DNA of 64,000 bases from Sphingopyxis sp. LK2115. Its GTDB lineage: Bacteria; Pseudomonadota; Alphaproteobacteria; Sphingomonadales; Sphingomonadaceae. The position numbers and the translations under genes are program-made. The notes under the pieces are model-generated. The model saw nothing but the letters and a program-made list of their open reading frames with translations. It searched no databases and was not told the origin of the DNA. Numbering within the stretch: position 1 is the first letter of the stretch; each line of letters starts with the position of its first letter. The DNA lies in contig NZ_JABWGQ010000039.1 in NCBI RefSeq assembly GCF_014595975.1, positions 62,001-126,000 of the forward strand, written 5' to 3'. Shown piece after piece: positions 28,701 through 36,497 of this stretch.

Positions 28701-31700
28701 GTGGTTGTCGACCGGTCACCGTCGCCATCCGCCAGCGTGTAGACAAAGACATCCTCGGCGCCGTCGGGCGGAACGATGTTCGCGTTGGCGACGTAGATAT
28801 AGCTGCCGTCGGCGGCGACGGTCAGCTGGCCGTACAGGCCGACGATGACCGCGCCGACGCCGCCGATCGCCGGTGCCGCGCTATTGTCGCCCGCCGCACG
28901 CACGCCCAGGATTTCGCCGCCATCGGCGCCCGCAATGTCGTTGGCAAGCAGCCCGCTTGCCGCATCGACTTCCAGGGTCTGGCCTTCGCCGACGTCCCCC
29001 TCGTCAGCTTCGGCTGCCGGATTGTCGTCCTGGATCAGGACGTCGAGCGTTGCCGCCGCGACGGTGCCATCGCTGTCGGTGATCTCGATTGCGAAGCTTT
29101 CTGTCAGCGCGGCGTCGGCTGGGCCGCTGTGCAACAGGCTATTGTCGATGAGTTCGTAGCTGTAGCTGATCGTCCCGCCGACGACGTCACCCGCCGCATC
29201 GAATACCGGTTCGAAATCAGTGACGGTCAGGATGCCAAGGTCAGTCGCGATCACCAGCCCTGCAACGATCGTTTCGCCCGCCAGTGTGATCGAAGCGATG
29301 CCGTCGGCGGCGCTGAATGTAAAGCTGCCGATCTGGAGCAGCGCGTCGCTGTCGGGCGCCGACCCGTCGGCCAGATTCGCTTCCGACACCGTGGCTTCGG
29401 CGCCATCGGGGTTCAATCCGTTGATCGTCACGATGTCGTCGCGGCCGCGGATGATCACGGTCAGCGTCGCGGTCGCTTCGTCGCCGTCGGCGTCGGTGAT
29501 CACATATTCGAACGTTTCGGTCAGCTCGTCGTCACCATCGAGCCCGGCCACGTCCGGGTTCTCCGGGTCGAGCGTATAGAGATAGCTGCCGTCTGCCGCG
29601 ATCTGCAGCGTGCCATAGGCGCCAGAAGTAACCCCGTTGATGTCGCCGCTTTCGCCGCCGAAAGAGATGGCGGTGACGCTGGCGCCGTCGGCGCCCTTGA
29701 CATCGGCTTCACCGTCGCTGTCGTTGGCATCGACACCGCCAATGCCCGTCAGGACATTCCCGTCCGCGGTGTTGGCGATTCCCGATTGCAGCGAGTCCAG
29801 ATCGTCGAACGCGGTCGGGACGTCATCCTCGACCACGATGCTCAGCGTGCCGCTCGCAGCGTCGCCGTCAAGGTCGGTGACCACGACGCCGAAGTTCTCC
29901 ACGACATTGTCGCCGCTGGTCGCCTCGGTCAATGTGTAGCTATATTCGACGGACGTCGCCGTGATGCCGGTAATGGTGAGTGTGCCGAATTCGCCCGCGA
30001 TCGTCTGGCCGACGGCGGTAATCGTCTCGCCATTGATCCGGACTGTGCCGACGCCGTCGGTCGCGGCGAAGGTGATCGAACCTGCGGTGGTGTCGGCACC
30101 GCTGTCCGGTGCCGATCCGGTCGGCAGGCCCGCTTCGGACACCTGCTGGCCGTCGTCATTCCCAGTCGGAAGCGACAGGGTGACGCCGCCATCGCCGATG
30201 GCGATCCGCAGCGTCGCGGTGGACGTATCGCCGTCGCCGTCGGTCAGTTGATAGGTAAAGGTATCGAAAACGCCGCCCGGGGTGCCGGGATTGCGGACAT
30301 AGCTGTAGCTGCCATCGCTGTTCAGCGTCAGGACACCGTACAGGCCGGCGACGGGAGTTCCCGCTGCGACGGGTTCGCCGTTGCCCGAAACCGACGACAC
30401 GGTTGCGCCGTCGGCACCGGGAAAATCGCGTCCGCCGTCATTTTCGGCGTCGGTGATGACATTGCCGGTGGCGGGGCCAAAGGTGCCCGCGGCGATGCTG
30501 TCGAAATCGGCGACGGCTTCGGGAACATCGTCAATGATGTCGATCTCGAAACTTGCGGATACGCTATCGCCGTCGAGGTCGGTGATGCCGACCGTGATCG
30601 TTTGCGACACATCGTCGCCCAGCGTGTTGTCGGTCAGCTGAAAGAAATATTCGATCGAATCGGGATTGATCGCAATGATGTAAAAGATGCCGGTCGCGAG
30701 CTCGATCGCCTGGCCTTCTTCGGTCACCGCGACGCCATTGATCGTCAGCGCGGCGGGGCCGTCCCCCGCAGCGAACTGGATCACGCCGGAGGTAAAGTCG
30801 GAACCGTCGCCTTCGCGCGAACCTGGGCTTTCACCGTTGCGCCCGGGCAGTCCGGCTTCGGCGACGAAGCTGCCGTCATCGCCCGCGCCGGGCAGGATCA
30901 GACCGGGGGTGCTGTCGCCGATCCGGATGGTCAGCGTCGCGGTCGACACATCGCCGTCGCCATCGGTCAGCCGATAGGTGAACACATCCACCACGCCGCC
31001 CGGCGTTCCCGCCGAACGGACATAGGCATAGGTGCCGTCCGGCGCGATGACCAGACGCCCATATTGGCCTTGCACGGGGGTTCCGGTCGGACTGAAATCG
31101 GTGGCGGATGCGCCGCGCACGCCGGTAACCAGCGCCCCGTCGGCGCCCGGCGTATCGGCGCCATCCGCGCCCGTGGCGGTCCCCGAACCGGTGATGACGT
31201 TGCCGCCCTGCGGTGCGTTGCTGCCGGGAAGGGTGTCGTCGATGTCGGCGCGCGCCGTCGGCGCATCGTCCTCGATCGTCAGCGTCAGCGTCGCGGTCCC
31301 GACGTCGCCGTCCCGATCGGTGACGGTGACTGTCACCTTGTCGGTGGCGTCGGGGTTGGTGCTGTTGTCGGTCAAAGTATAGCTGTAACCGATCAGTCCC
31401 GGGGTGATGCTGGTGATCGTCACCTGCCCAAACGGGGTCGTAATGACCTGCCCGACGGCAGTGACCGGCGTGCCGTTGACGGCAACGACGACGGGCTGGT
31501 CGAGCGCGGTAATCTGGATCGTGCCGCTGGTCGATTCACGGGGCGAATCGGGGTCGCTCCCCGCGGGCTTGGCGCCGCGCGCGGCCAGCGCCGCTTCCGA
31601 CACCACCGCGGTTGCCGCGGTAACGCCAACCGTTTGGTCCGGCGTGGTAATCAGGACACTGGGTTTGTTGTCGACCGCATCGGGAATGATCTCAATGTCG

Positions 31701-32107
31701 AGAATCTTCGGCAAACCGAATTCGGTCGGTGGCAGCAGGTCGCCCAGCGCAAACGGGTCGCCAATGTCGCCCGGCGTCTGGGCGAAATTGCCGCCCGAAC
31801 TTTGCGGGCGTCCAGCGGCGGGTTCAGGTTCCTGATCGGCGATCAGCGCCGCGATGGTGGGCGCGGGAATATTGATCGGGCCGACCCTGATCTGCGGGAT
31901 GCGCAGCGCGCCGTCGACGATCACCAGCACCTGCCCATCGGGCAGGGTGACGAGCAAGTCATTGCCGGACAGCTTGATCGCGTCGAGCCGCGTTCCGGGT
32001 GGCAGCTGGATGACGCCATCGACAGGCAGGACGGGGGTCGCACCGGGCGGAATGGCGCGAGCTATGGTCGCGATTTCGCCGACCTGGTCATTCCGCTTTA
32101 ACTCCAT
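22724..32107 (-). CDS. Giant LapA-like type I-secreted adhesin (3127 residues)
   Basis: No signal peptide is present, as expected for a type I substrate. Residues 1 to about 95 resemble the LapA retention module (IATIARAIPPGATPVLPVDG, then LLVTLPDGQVLVIVDG), followed by PAAG at 96-99 (codons 31811-31822), a fit to the LapG site. From about 180 to 2400 are long cadherin/VCBS-like T1SS-143 repeats; the boundary motif xxDDxP occurs ten times, each after a DxDGD stretch. A von Willebrand A domain lies at about 2415-2620 with an intact MIDAS start DFSDS. Dockerin/EF-hand-like calcium motifs (DLDGDGVEF, DYNGDGIAE, DKNGDGKVN, DSNGDGKLD) occupy about 2734-2842. A Pro/Ala/Glu-rich tail of some 230 residues ends the protein. 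Classical GGxGxD repeats were not seen. It leads the secretion operon. Confidence 0.92.
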   Translation of the reverse strand: MELKRNDQVGEIATIARAIPPGATPVLPVDGVIQLPPGTRLDAIKLSGNDLLVTLPDGQVLVIVDGALRIPQIRVGPINIPAPTIAALIADQEPEPAAGRPQSSGGNFAQTPGDIGDPFALGDLLPPTEFGLPKILDIEIIPDAVDNKPSVLITTPDQTVGVTAATAVVSEAALAARGAKPAGSDPDSPRESTSGTIQITALDQPVVVAVNGTPVTAVGQVITTPFGQVTITSITPGLIGYSYTLTDNSTNPDATDKVTVTVTDRDGDVGTATLTLTIEDDAPTARADIDDTLPGSNAPQGGNVITGSGTATGADGADTPGADGALVTGVRGASATDFSPTGTPVQGQYGRLVIAPDGTYAYVRSAGTPGGVVDVFTYRLTDGDGDVSTATLTIRIGDSTPGLILPGAGDDGSFVAEAGLPGRNGESPGSREGDGSDFTSGVIQFAAGDGPAALTINGVAVTEEGQAIELATGIFYIIAINPDSIEYFFQLTDNTLGDDVSQTITVGITDLDGDSVSASFEIDIIDDVPEAVADFDSIAAGTFGPATGNVITDAENDGGRDFPGADGATVSSVSGNGEPVAAGTPVAGLYGVLTLNSDGSYSYVRNPGTPGGVFDTFTYQLTDGDGDTSTATLRIAIGDGGVTLSLPTGNDDGQQVSEAGLPTGSAPDSGADTTAGSITFAATDGVGTVRINGETITAVGQTIAGEFGTLTITGITATSVEYSYTLTEATSGDNVVENFGVVVTDLDGDAASGTLSIVVEDDVPTAFDDLDSLQSGIANTADGNVLTGIGGVDANDSDGEADVKGADGASVTAISFGGESGDINGVTSGAYGTLQIAADGSYLYTLDPENPDVAGLDGDDELTETFEYVITDADGDEATATLTVIIRGRDDIVTINGLNPDGAEATVSEANLADGSAPDSDALLQIGSFTFSAADGIASITLAGETIVAGLVIATDLGILTVTDFEPVFDAAGDVVGGTISYSYELIDNSLLHSGPADAALTESFAIEITDSDGTVAAATLDVLIQDDNPAAEADEGDVGEGQTLEVDAASGLLANDIAGADGGEILGVRAAGDNSAAPAIGGVGAVIVGLYGQLTVAADGSYIYVANANIVPPDGAEDVFVYTLADGDGDRSTTTLTIRLSDAGLSAEAVQLQVNEAALATGSNPDSDAETVSGDLNDNVAGGTGPLQFSLVGNGIGTHGTFTLNPDGTYSYTLTSTVDGVTANNGTNLVAAVETFTYNVTDAFGNVTQNIIVIDVIDDVPVARSAPSITVAEDAPAITGNLLTNDTQGADGATVTSVAIGSAVVPIAATGITSFSNANGTYTFQANGAWSFDPVPQVSVFPIHADFTYTITDGDGDQSSAVQQIRLADGSLPTASGPIQLTVDDQHLESGSTPSPMQPVTSSGNIVFTPGSDVIASIGFGDISTLDGGLNWTLESDNQIIGRDADENPVVVIDLSLSGNVATVTVTLQHNYDLHPDTTIDDLVDLGSIEVVATDADGDQVAGTVNISVSDDVPSITALSPTAGLLTVDETNLTLNATANFASLFNIVTGADQEGSSVSYAFEVTTATGLVDVATGSKIILQAIGNVVEGRLQDSPSTVAFRLTIASNGQATLDQIRAIRHPDATNPDDPATLSPTIIRLTATVTDGDGDQASALVAIGSTLVFRDDGPSIDATNADTNSIILTTQDADTRGSAFDVATANFSAAFTTSLVNFGADGPADAGAVTWTYSLALGSAAATSALTSNGVPVTLALVSGEIVGSAAGTPIFSIAVNAATGVVTLTQFAEIDHPLPGSSSNYAAQLVELAANLVELRGTATIVDRDGDSISDTVAVDLGGNIRFADDGPSITAGGAAATLTVDESNFSADATVDLSGLFSGTTDFGADGPGFVTYELGVTAGASGLIDSLTGEPVILSIEGGVIFGRTSTHEVFRISVAPGGLVTFDQSRAIVHAPDSGPDQTKFLSGSNLITLTAIATDGDGDTARATADITGQFAIRDDAPQAVHDEDNVSRDGEIFADGNVLTGIGGSDVNGMDGSPDNAGADGGLTVIGVAFGSTTGTIGAALAGDYGSIVIAADGSYRYDLDPNDPAVIALNSNETLTDTFQYTVRDADGDTSIATITISITGANDFPIARADTNWVLDGVSGSDPSASGNVLQDIAHPGAPFGTFADVADNDPDLEAITVTSAGTYVGLYGTLVINANGSYTYTLDEDKPVVNALDSGQTLTESFAYTISDGSLSVGSTLTITVFGTNDAPTIGTAIARVSEEGLPNGLPDTAPNATLDTTNSTTFSGTLAIGDADAGETLTATLGNPGAVLTAGGIPVTWAGVGTGTLIGSVGGSEVIRVTLASNGAYTVTLSRAVDHPTVALEDLKDFFVPVSVSDGTTTTTNASAIQIVIEDDAPSATGETGSSSQPMQDVNTLFILDFSDSIDDGELNIMLEAVQGALVQLDSAASGALTIKFVIFSSGSFASEAFSTAAEANAYLDSLNPAAGGVRPSQDDIGFNTNYTGAIQTALANFSAIPGASNQVFFLSDGNPNQQTQFGGIPPMVTNSLTAATATAWNNFIDNNNVNVTAIGIDNNPLQPLNIQRLRDVDLNAAPNNEPILVDDFDDLVATLLSVIVPSAVSGDLDANDFFGADGGRLLSITIGSTTYSWDGASSIAVSSGGSIAGTTLNAIATPMGGTLTLNFATGQYNYQPPSPITVTATEVFNYVITDRDGDTATASLSVTITALAPPIAVDLDGDGVEFVSNAAGVSFDYNGDGIAETTAWVGADDGLLAIDKNGDGKVNNGAELVFGGAGLSDLQGLAATYDSNGDGKLDAADTDFAKFGIWQDANSNGVADAGEFRSLISEGIISVSLISDGQAYTAANGQVQVKGEALYVRADGSTGKLADAAFATNFADQQRIAATNGTAGVATAMLAAGLAAATPLAARLPATRDGDTAIANQQVEVSSEAAPQSEPLPAAKADVSVHEYFSGPATARIEPENTQRQTDGDNRREAQSDPTDSAAVDPTYSDLLAGTEVDLPPEPATAAAVSDQMQMALPPQAVADTAAAPLDTIVAAALEGPQVELDALLGPATPAEPVLARIMLGDGGTISGIGDGVSGHSFIADLAQQHVVVQLEQMASAGHA

Positions 32108-32577
32108 CGTCTAATGCCCCCTGCACTTCGATGTTCGCGGATCATGTCGCAGCGACCTGTACGGGACCGCTGCGGCCACGGGCGAACGGCACTGCGTTTC
32201 CTACGCGCCGGAGGTCGCGCAGAGCAGCAATGCAAGCTCTTGTGATCGTGCTGGGTTCTCTTTGGCGACCTGTGCCCGTGCCTTGTCACTGACCCCGGAA
32301 ATACAAACCTCAGGGGGTGATTCTGCAATGGCAATTTTCGGTATGGGCACCTATACTTTTGTATAATAATAATATCTTACGAGTTAATTTTTCGTTAACA
32401 TTCGTATTTGTTGTAAATATGTCAATCATGACTGTCACATATTGAATATGGTGCCGTTGGTATGTGCCAAAAATACGATATGTTATTTAATAAATATTAA
32501 CATTTTAATCATGTAATCGCATACAAGTTTGCATTTTATTCAGTCAAAGTTAATACTGGATTGTGGTTGATGTGATT
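32108..32577 (-). promoter_or_regulatory. AT-rich promoter and leader of the giant adhesin gene
   Basis: These 470 bases between the M23 gene and the adhesin start contain no gene. The part from about 32340 to 32577 is the most AT-rich stretch I noticed in the window. On the minus strand it contains a perfect TTGACA (in GATTGACATATT, near 32417-32428) and TATTAT-like boxes near 32361-32375. A palindrome CATATT-G-AATATG lies at 32438-32450 and GTCA-N4-TGAC at 32421-32432. The promoter must lie here, leaving a leader of perhaps 200 bases or more. AT-rich silencing by an H-NS- or MucR-like protein is possible (inference). Confidence 0.5.
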
Positions 32578-33564
32578 TCATTTTATCGTTTCTGACGTTT
32601 CGATCGCCGCGACGTTCGTGCCGCCGCGTTTTAGCAGATATCGTCCGGTATAGCGGCCTTTGGGCCATCCCGTCGCCGGGGCACGTTTTCCGCTATAGGC
32701 AAACCAGCTAAGGCCGCCGCCCTCGACAAGCAATTCCTGTTCATGAACGACTTGCCCGTCGGGTCCAGTGATCGAAAAGTGCTGACGGTCGCCGGCGCGC
32801 GCGCCGATCGTATCGACCCACAGGATCAGCGGCGCCTGCTGCCCGGCCAGCCCCGGCGGCGGATCGCGTTCGGCAACGGCCCTGGGCGGGACGGTGGAGG
32901 CAAGTCCGCCGGTGATCACCACCGAGGGCTGGTAGCGGAGCAAACGCGCTGCCGCTGGCGTCCAAAGGCCCGTCGCTTGCGCTTTGTCGTTGCAAGGCGA
33001 CGGGGCGACGTTGCCGATGAACGGATCGACCGCCTCGCCGCGATGGCGGACGGTGAAATGCAGATGCGGAAACTCGGTATTGCCCGACAGGCCGATCAGC
33101 CCGATCCGCTCGCCGCTGCCGACGCGCTGCCCCGGACGAACGCCGATGCTGCCCTGGCGCAGGTGGCTATACTGGGTCTGCCAGCCGCCGCCATGGTCGA
33201 TCACGACGGCATTGCCCGCATCCTTGCCATCCAGGACGGCATGATCATCGACGCTGCGGTCGGGTTCACCGTCGCGCGTCCGCAGCACCGTTCCCGGCGC
33301 CGCAGCGATCACCGCGAAACCTGTGCGCATGTCGGCCATGGTGCGTAAACGAATATCCACTCCATCATGACCGTTCGTCGTCAACAGCCCGCAGCGATAG
33401 TCGTGGCGACCCGGTCCCGGGTCGTGGTCGAACAGTTTCTGGATCAGGCAGGATTCGCCGACGACGCACTCGACTGGAAAATCAAGGGCAGGGGCGTCAC
33501 CCGGCAGCGCGGGCTGCAACGCAGCCATGGCCAGCGCAAAGGAAAGTTGGAACGCGTGCATCAT
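32578..33564 (-). CDS. Secreted M23 family metallopeptidase
   Basis: The 328-residue protein has a signal peptide (FQLSFALAMAALQPALPGDAPA) and an M23 (LytM) zinc peptidase domain: first zinc ligands in NGHDGVDI, a central GNAVVIDHGGGWQTQYSHL, and HLHF as last ligand motif. M23 enzymes cut peptide cross-links in peptidoglycan; catalytically complete motifs are present, so it is probably an active endopeptidase. The last third (from about residue 210) has no clear match. Two adjacent ATG codons (33564, 33561) are possible starts; an extension to 33660 adds no family sequence. It is transcribed toward the adhesin gene. Confidence 0.9.
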   Translation of the reverse strand: MMHAFQLSFALAMAALQPALPGDAPALDFPVECVVGESCLIQKLFDHDPGPGRHDYRCGLLTTNGHDGVDIRLRTMADMRTGFAVIAAAPGTVLRTRDGEPDRSVDDHAVLDGKDAGNAVVIDHGGGWQTQYSHLRQGSIGVRPGQRVGSGERIGLIGLSGNTEFPHLHFTVRHRGEAVDPFIGNVAPSPCNDKAQATGLWTPAAARLLRYQPSVVITGGLASTVPPRAVAERDPPPGLAGQQAPLILWVDTIGARAGDRQHFSITGPDGQVVHEQELLVEGGGLSWFAYSGKRAPATGWPKGRYTGRYLLKRGGTNVAAIETSETIK

Positions 33565-33945
33565 GGTCGGGCTCTTGTTGCGGACAGCGGCTCGCGGGCA
33601 AAAGTGACAATCGATGGAGTTTCGACGCCGGCCGCCGCCAGGGGGCGTGGCGGCGGACACGGCTAGCCAGCGGAGCTGGCCGAACTATAAAATCTGCCAA
33701 TTGTCGGGAGCCATATTGCCCCCGGGTCGTCGGCAGTATTCTTGCTTTGCTTACACCCAATCTCTGCTGACCCGCTTGGCTAAGGCAGGCATCGTCCGGA
33801 TGATTCTTGCCTTGTCATCCTTGCGTCAAAATTGGCGGAAAGGACGGTTTCCTGCCATTCCCTGATGGGGACATTGTGAAAATTGGTCAGCGAAGAGCTG
33901 CTATCGGGTTGCGGCGCCGGGGAAAATTTCCTGGCGCCAGAACAT
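33565..33945. other. Intergenic region between M23 gene and RTX terminator
   Basis: About 380 bases without a supported gene. It should hold the promoter of the M23 gene, but no clear promoter boxes were found. Small frames here overlap in several phases and have no ribosome binding sites or motifs. Confidence 0.4.
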
Positions 33946-33976
33946 AAAAAGGAGGGCAGGCCGCGGCCTGCCCTCC
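33946..33976 (-). terminator. Rho-independent terminator of the RTX gene
   Basis: A perfect 26-bp palindrome (GGAGGGCAGGCCG and its complement, 33951-33976) is followed on the minus strand by TTTTT (33950-33946). It lies 50 bp past the RTX stop codon, so it should end that transcript. Confidence 0.9.
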
Positions 33977-34025
33977 AGTTAGCAGAGGTCCGTCGAGGAG
34001 TGGCTCCCCGTACGAAGCCTTGTCC

Positions 34026-36215
34026 TCAGACGAACGTGATCATGTCGTAGGAGGCGTTGCCCTGGCTGTATGCGTTGAGCGCCGCAACCGAGTCGTACGC
34101 ACCCGCTGCCGCGAGCGCTGCGATCGGGGCGGAAGCGCCTTCCCAGAAGTCTTCGAGCAACACCGAACCGGCCGCGGTAAAGATGAACACGTCGAGCGCG
34201 TCACCTTGGCCGTCCCAGTCGCCGGTGATGACAAACATGTCGGTCGCCGGATCAAATCCGCCATCGACATCGAACACAAGCGTGTCGCGATTGGCAAGGT
34301 TGAAGTCGCGACCCGATCCCAGGCTGAACGGCGCCCCGATGACGTCATTGCCAAAGCCGGGCGACGAGTCGGTCGAGTCGAAGCGGAACAAATCCTTGCC
34401 CGCGCCGCCAGACATGTGATCGTCGCCTTCGCCACCGGTGATGATGTCGTTACCCGATTCGCCTTCCAGGTTGTCATCGCCAGTGCCACCGTTGATGGTG
34501 TCATTGCCGGTGTCGCCCCGGATGGTGTCGTCGCCTTCATCGCCGTTCATCACGTCGTTGCCGAAACCGCCCGACATATAATCACTGCCGTCGCCGCCCG
34601 ACATGGTGTCGTTGCCGCCACCCGGCAGACCCAGGTTTTCGTACAGCGTGTCACCATACATGATGTCGTCGCCGTCACCACCGAACATGGTGTCGTTGCC
34701 GGCGTCACCAGCAAGCTGGTCATCGCCGTCATTGCCGTTGACGGTATCGTTGCCGGCACCGCCGAAAATCAGGTCATCTCCGTTGTTGCCCGACAGATTG
34801 TCGGCGCCGTTGTTGCCCTGAATGACATCGTTGCCTTCCCCACCAGCAACGACATCATTGCCGTCGTTACCGGTGATGCTGTCGTTGCCGTCGCCACCGT
34901 CGATCGTGTCATTGCCGGCATCGCCTGCAAGCAGGTCATTACCGTCATTGCCTTCGATAACGTCGTCGCCTTCGTCACCGTTGATGGTGTCGTTGCCGTT
35001 GCCGCCCGAGATGAAGTCGGCATCGGTGTTCGACGGATCGAGCGGATCGAAGAAAGGATCCCCGTTACCGCGGATCACGTCGTCGCCATCATCGCCATAC
35101 AGTGCGTCGTCGCCGCTTTGGCCCCAGATCAGATCGTTGCCCGCGTCGCCGTGGACTAGATCGTTTCCGTCGTTGCCGTTCAGCGTGTCGTCGTCAGCGC
35201 CGCCGCCGATGTCATCGTCGTCGGCCCCGCCCTGAACAAAGTCCAAGCCGACACCGCCACGAATGACATCGTTCCCCGCATCGCCGTTGAGTTCGTCGTC
35301 GCCGTCTTCGCCGAACAGGGTGTCGTTGCCTTCGCCGCCGTCGACTTGGTCGAAACCGTTGCCGCCGAGGATGGTGTCGTTGCCATCATCGCCCCACAAC
35401 AGGTCATCGCCATTATCGCCGAAGATCAGATCGTCGCCGCCTTGGCCGAAGACCTGGTCGTCGCCGCTCCCGCCAAGGATGACGTCGGCATGGCCCAAGC
35501 CCGGGTTGTAGCCGCTCTGGTTGTACGCATAGTCACCATCGGCATTGCGGTTCGGGCCGCCGTCGCCAAAGATCACATCGTTGCCGTCACCCCCGTTCAG
35601 GAAGTCAACCCCGTTCGCGTTGGTGCCGCCGTTGATGTAATCGTCGCCGGCGCCGCCGGTCACGGAGTCTGTTTCGGTGCCGCCGTACAGGTTGTCGTTG
35701 CCGCTGCCGCCGTCGACGACGTCATCGCCAGCGCCGCCTTCGATGCGGTCGTCGCCCGATTGACCATAGAGCGTATCATTGCCGGCGTCGCCACGGATGA
35801 AGTCGTTTCCGCCGCCACCCCAGGCCGTGTCGTTGCCGGCACCGCCCAGCAGCGTGTCGTTGCCGTCAGCGCCGCCATTGTCATCGCCGGTATAGACGAC
35901 GTTGCCGGGGCCGAGGACGACGAACGACGCCTGGTCGCCGATCAGCGTGTCGTTGCCGACACCGCCGTCAATGCGGTCATTGCCGCTGCGGCCGATGACA
36001 TTGTCATTTCCGCCATCACCATAAAGGTCGTTGTCGAAATTATTGCCATAGACCGTGTCGTCACCGCCGTTACCGCGTGCGTTATATGGCAGTGCGGCGG
36101 TCGAGGTGATCGCATTCAGATCGATGAAATCGACCGAATTGGTCCCCAGAACCTGACCCCGCGAGGTCGGGTTCTTGGGATTATTCGGTGCGCTAGAAGG
36201 TCCTACTGTAGGCAT
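34026..36215 (-). CDS. RTX calcium-binding repeat protein (729 residues)
   Basis: The protein lacks a signal peptide. After some 45 residues it is built almost wholly of tandem RTX nonapeptides of the form GGxGNDxxx, dozens of copies to about residue 605, with short spacers such as YGDTLYENLGLPGG and one around FFDPLDPSNTDAD. The last 120 residues leave the repeat pattern, resemble the serralysin C-terminal type (FRFDSTDSSPGFGNDVI) and end with the hydrophobic DMITFV, which fits a type I secretion signal. No enzymatic domain is seen, so it is probably a structural surface or S-layer-like protein (inference). AGAGGA lies just upstream of the ATG. TolC lies upstream on the same strand and an ABC/HlyD operon is divergent from that. 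Confidence 0.92.
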   Translation of the reverse strand: MPTVGPSSAPNNPKNPTSRGQVLGTNSVDFIDLNAITSTAALPYNARGNGGDDTVYGNNFDNDLYGDGGNDNVIGRSGNDRIDGGVGNDTLIGDQASFVVLGPGNVVYTGDDNGGADGNDTLLGGAGNDTAWGGGGNDFIRGDAGNDTLYGQSGDDRIEGGAGDDVVDGGSGNDNLYGGTETDSVTGGAGDDYINGGTNANGVDFLNGGDGNDVIFGDGGPNRNADGDYAYNQSGYNPGLGHADVILGGSGDDQVFGQGGDDLIFGDNGDDLLWGDDGNDTILGGNGFDQVDGGEGNDTLFGEDGDDELNGDAGNDVIRGGVGLDFVQGGADDDDIGGGADDDTLNGNDGNDLVHGDAGNDLIWGQSGDDALYGDDGDDVIRGNGDPFFDPLDPSNTDADFISGGNGNDTINGDEGDDVIEGNDGNDLLAGDAGNDTIDGGDGNDSITGNDGNDVVAGGEGNDVIQGNNGADNLSGNNGDDLIFGGAGNDTVNGNDGDDQLAGDAGNDTMFGGDGDDIMYGDTLYENLGLPGGGNDTMSGGDGSDYMSGGFGNDVMNGDEGDDTIRGDTGNDTINGGTGDDNLEGESGNDIITGGEGDDHMSGGAGKDLFRFDSTDSSPGFGNDVIGAPFSLGSGRDFNLANRDTLVFDVDGGFDPATDMFVITGDWDGQGDALDVFIFTAAGSVLLEDFWEGASAPIAALAAAGAYDSVAALNAYSQGNASYDMITFV

Positions 36216-36450
36216 TTTCGCTATCCTCTTCTTTCACGGGTCGCAAGGGATGCGTGATCGCCGAATCGGCTTGCTCATCCCCCCAATGGCCCCGAAAACT
36301 CAGAGCCATGACAATGGGATATGGCGGGTCCGGGGGACCGGATATTCCTGCTTGGGGACATGGCCGATAATTTTGTGAAATGGTTCATTTTGGGGCAGGT
36401 TATCAGATGCCGGAACGCACGAATTGCCCGGAAGCCACGGTTTTTCGTGA

Positions 36451-36484
36451 TTTCCGGGCACACTCAAACCGAAAGGCCCGGAAA
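36451..36484 (-). terminator. Stem-loop between tolC-type and RTX genes
   Basis: A 9-bp stem TTTCCGGGC/GCCCGGAAA with a 16-base loop lies 14 bp past the stop of the TolC-family gene; a third copy of CCGGAA follows at 36429. No T-run follows, so it may only partly stop transcription into the RTX gene or protect the mRNA end. Confidence 0.4.
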
Positions 36485-36497
36485 GTAAACTTGCTGG

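Noticed and set aside
27242..32101. Open frame of about 1619 codons on the plus strand opposite the giant adhesin
   Set aside because: It is antisense to a well-supported repeat protein. The Asp/Gly/Thr/Val-rich, GC-biased codons of the adhesin keep the opposite frame free of stops. The translation is Arg/Asp/Gly-rich with no family motif.
34380..36080. Dense short direct repeats that might suggest a CRISPR array
   Set aside because: The period is 27 bases or multiples of it, in frame, and encodes GGxGNDxxx. There are no constant repeats with unique spacers and no cas genes.
34020..36257. Long frames on the plus strand opposite the RTX repeats (34020-35159 and 35346-36257)
   Set aside because: Their Val/Ala/Ile-rich translation repeats in step with the RTX nonapeptide codons, so they are shadows of the repeat gene.
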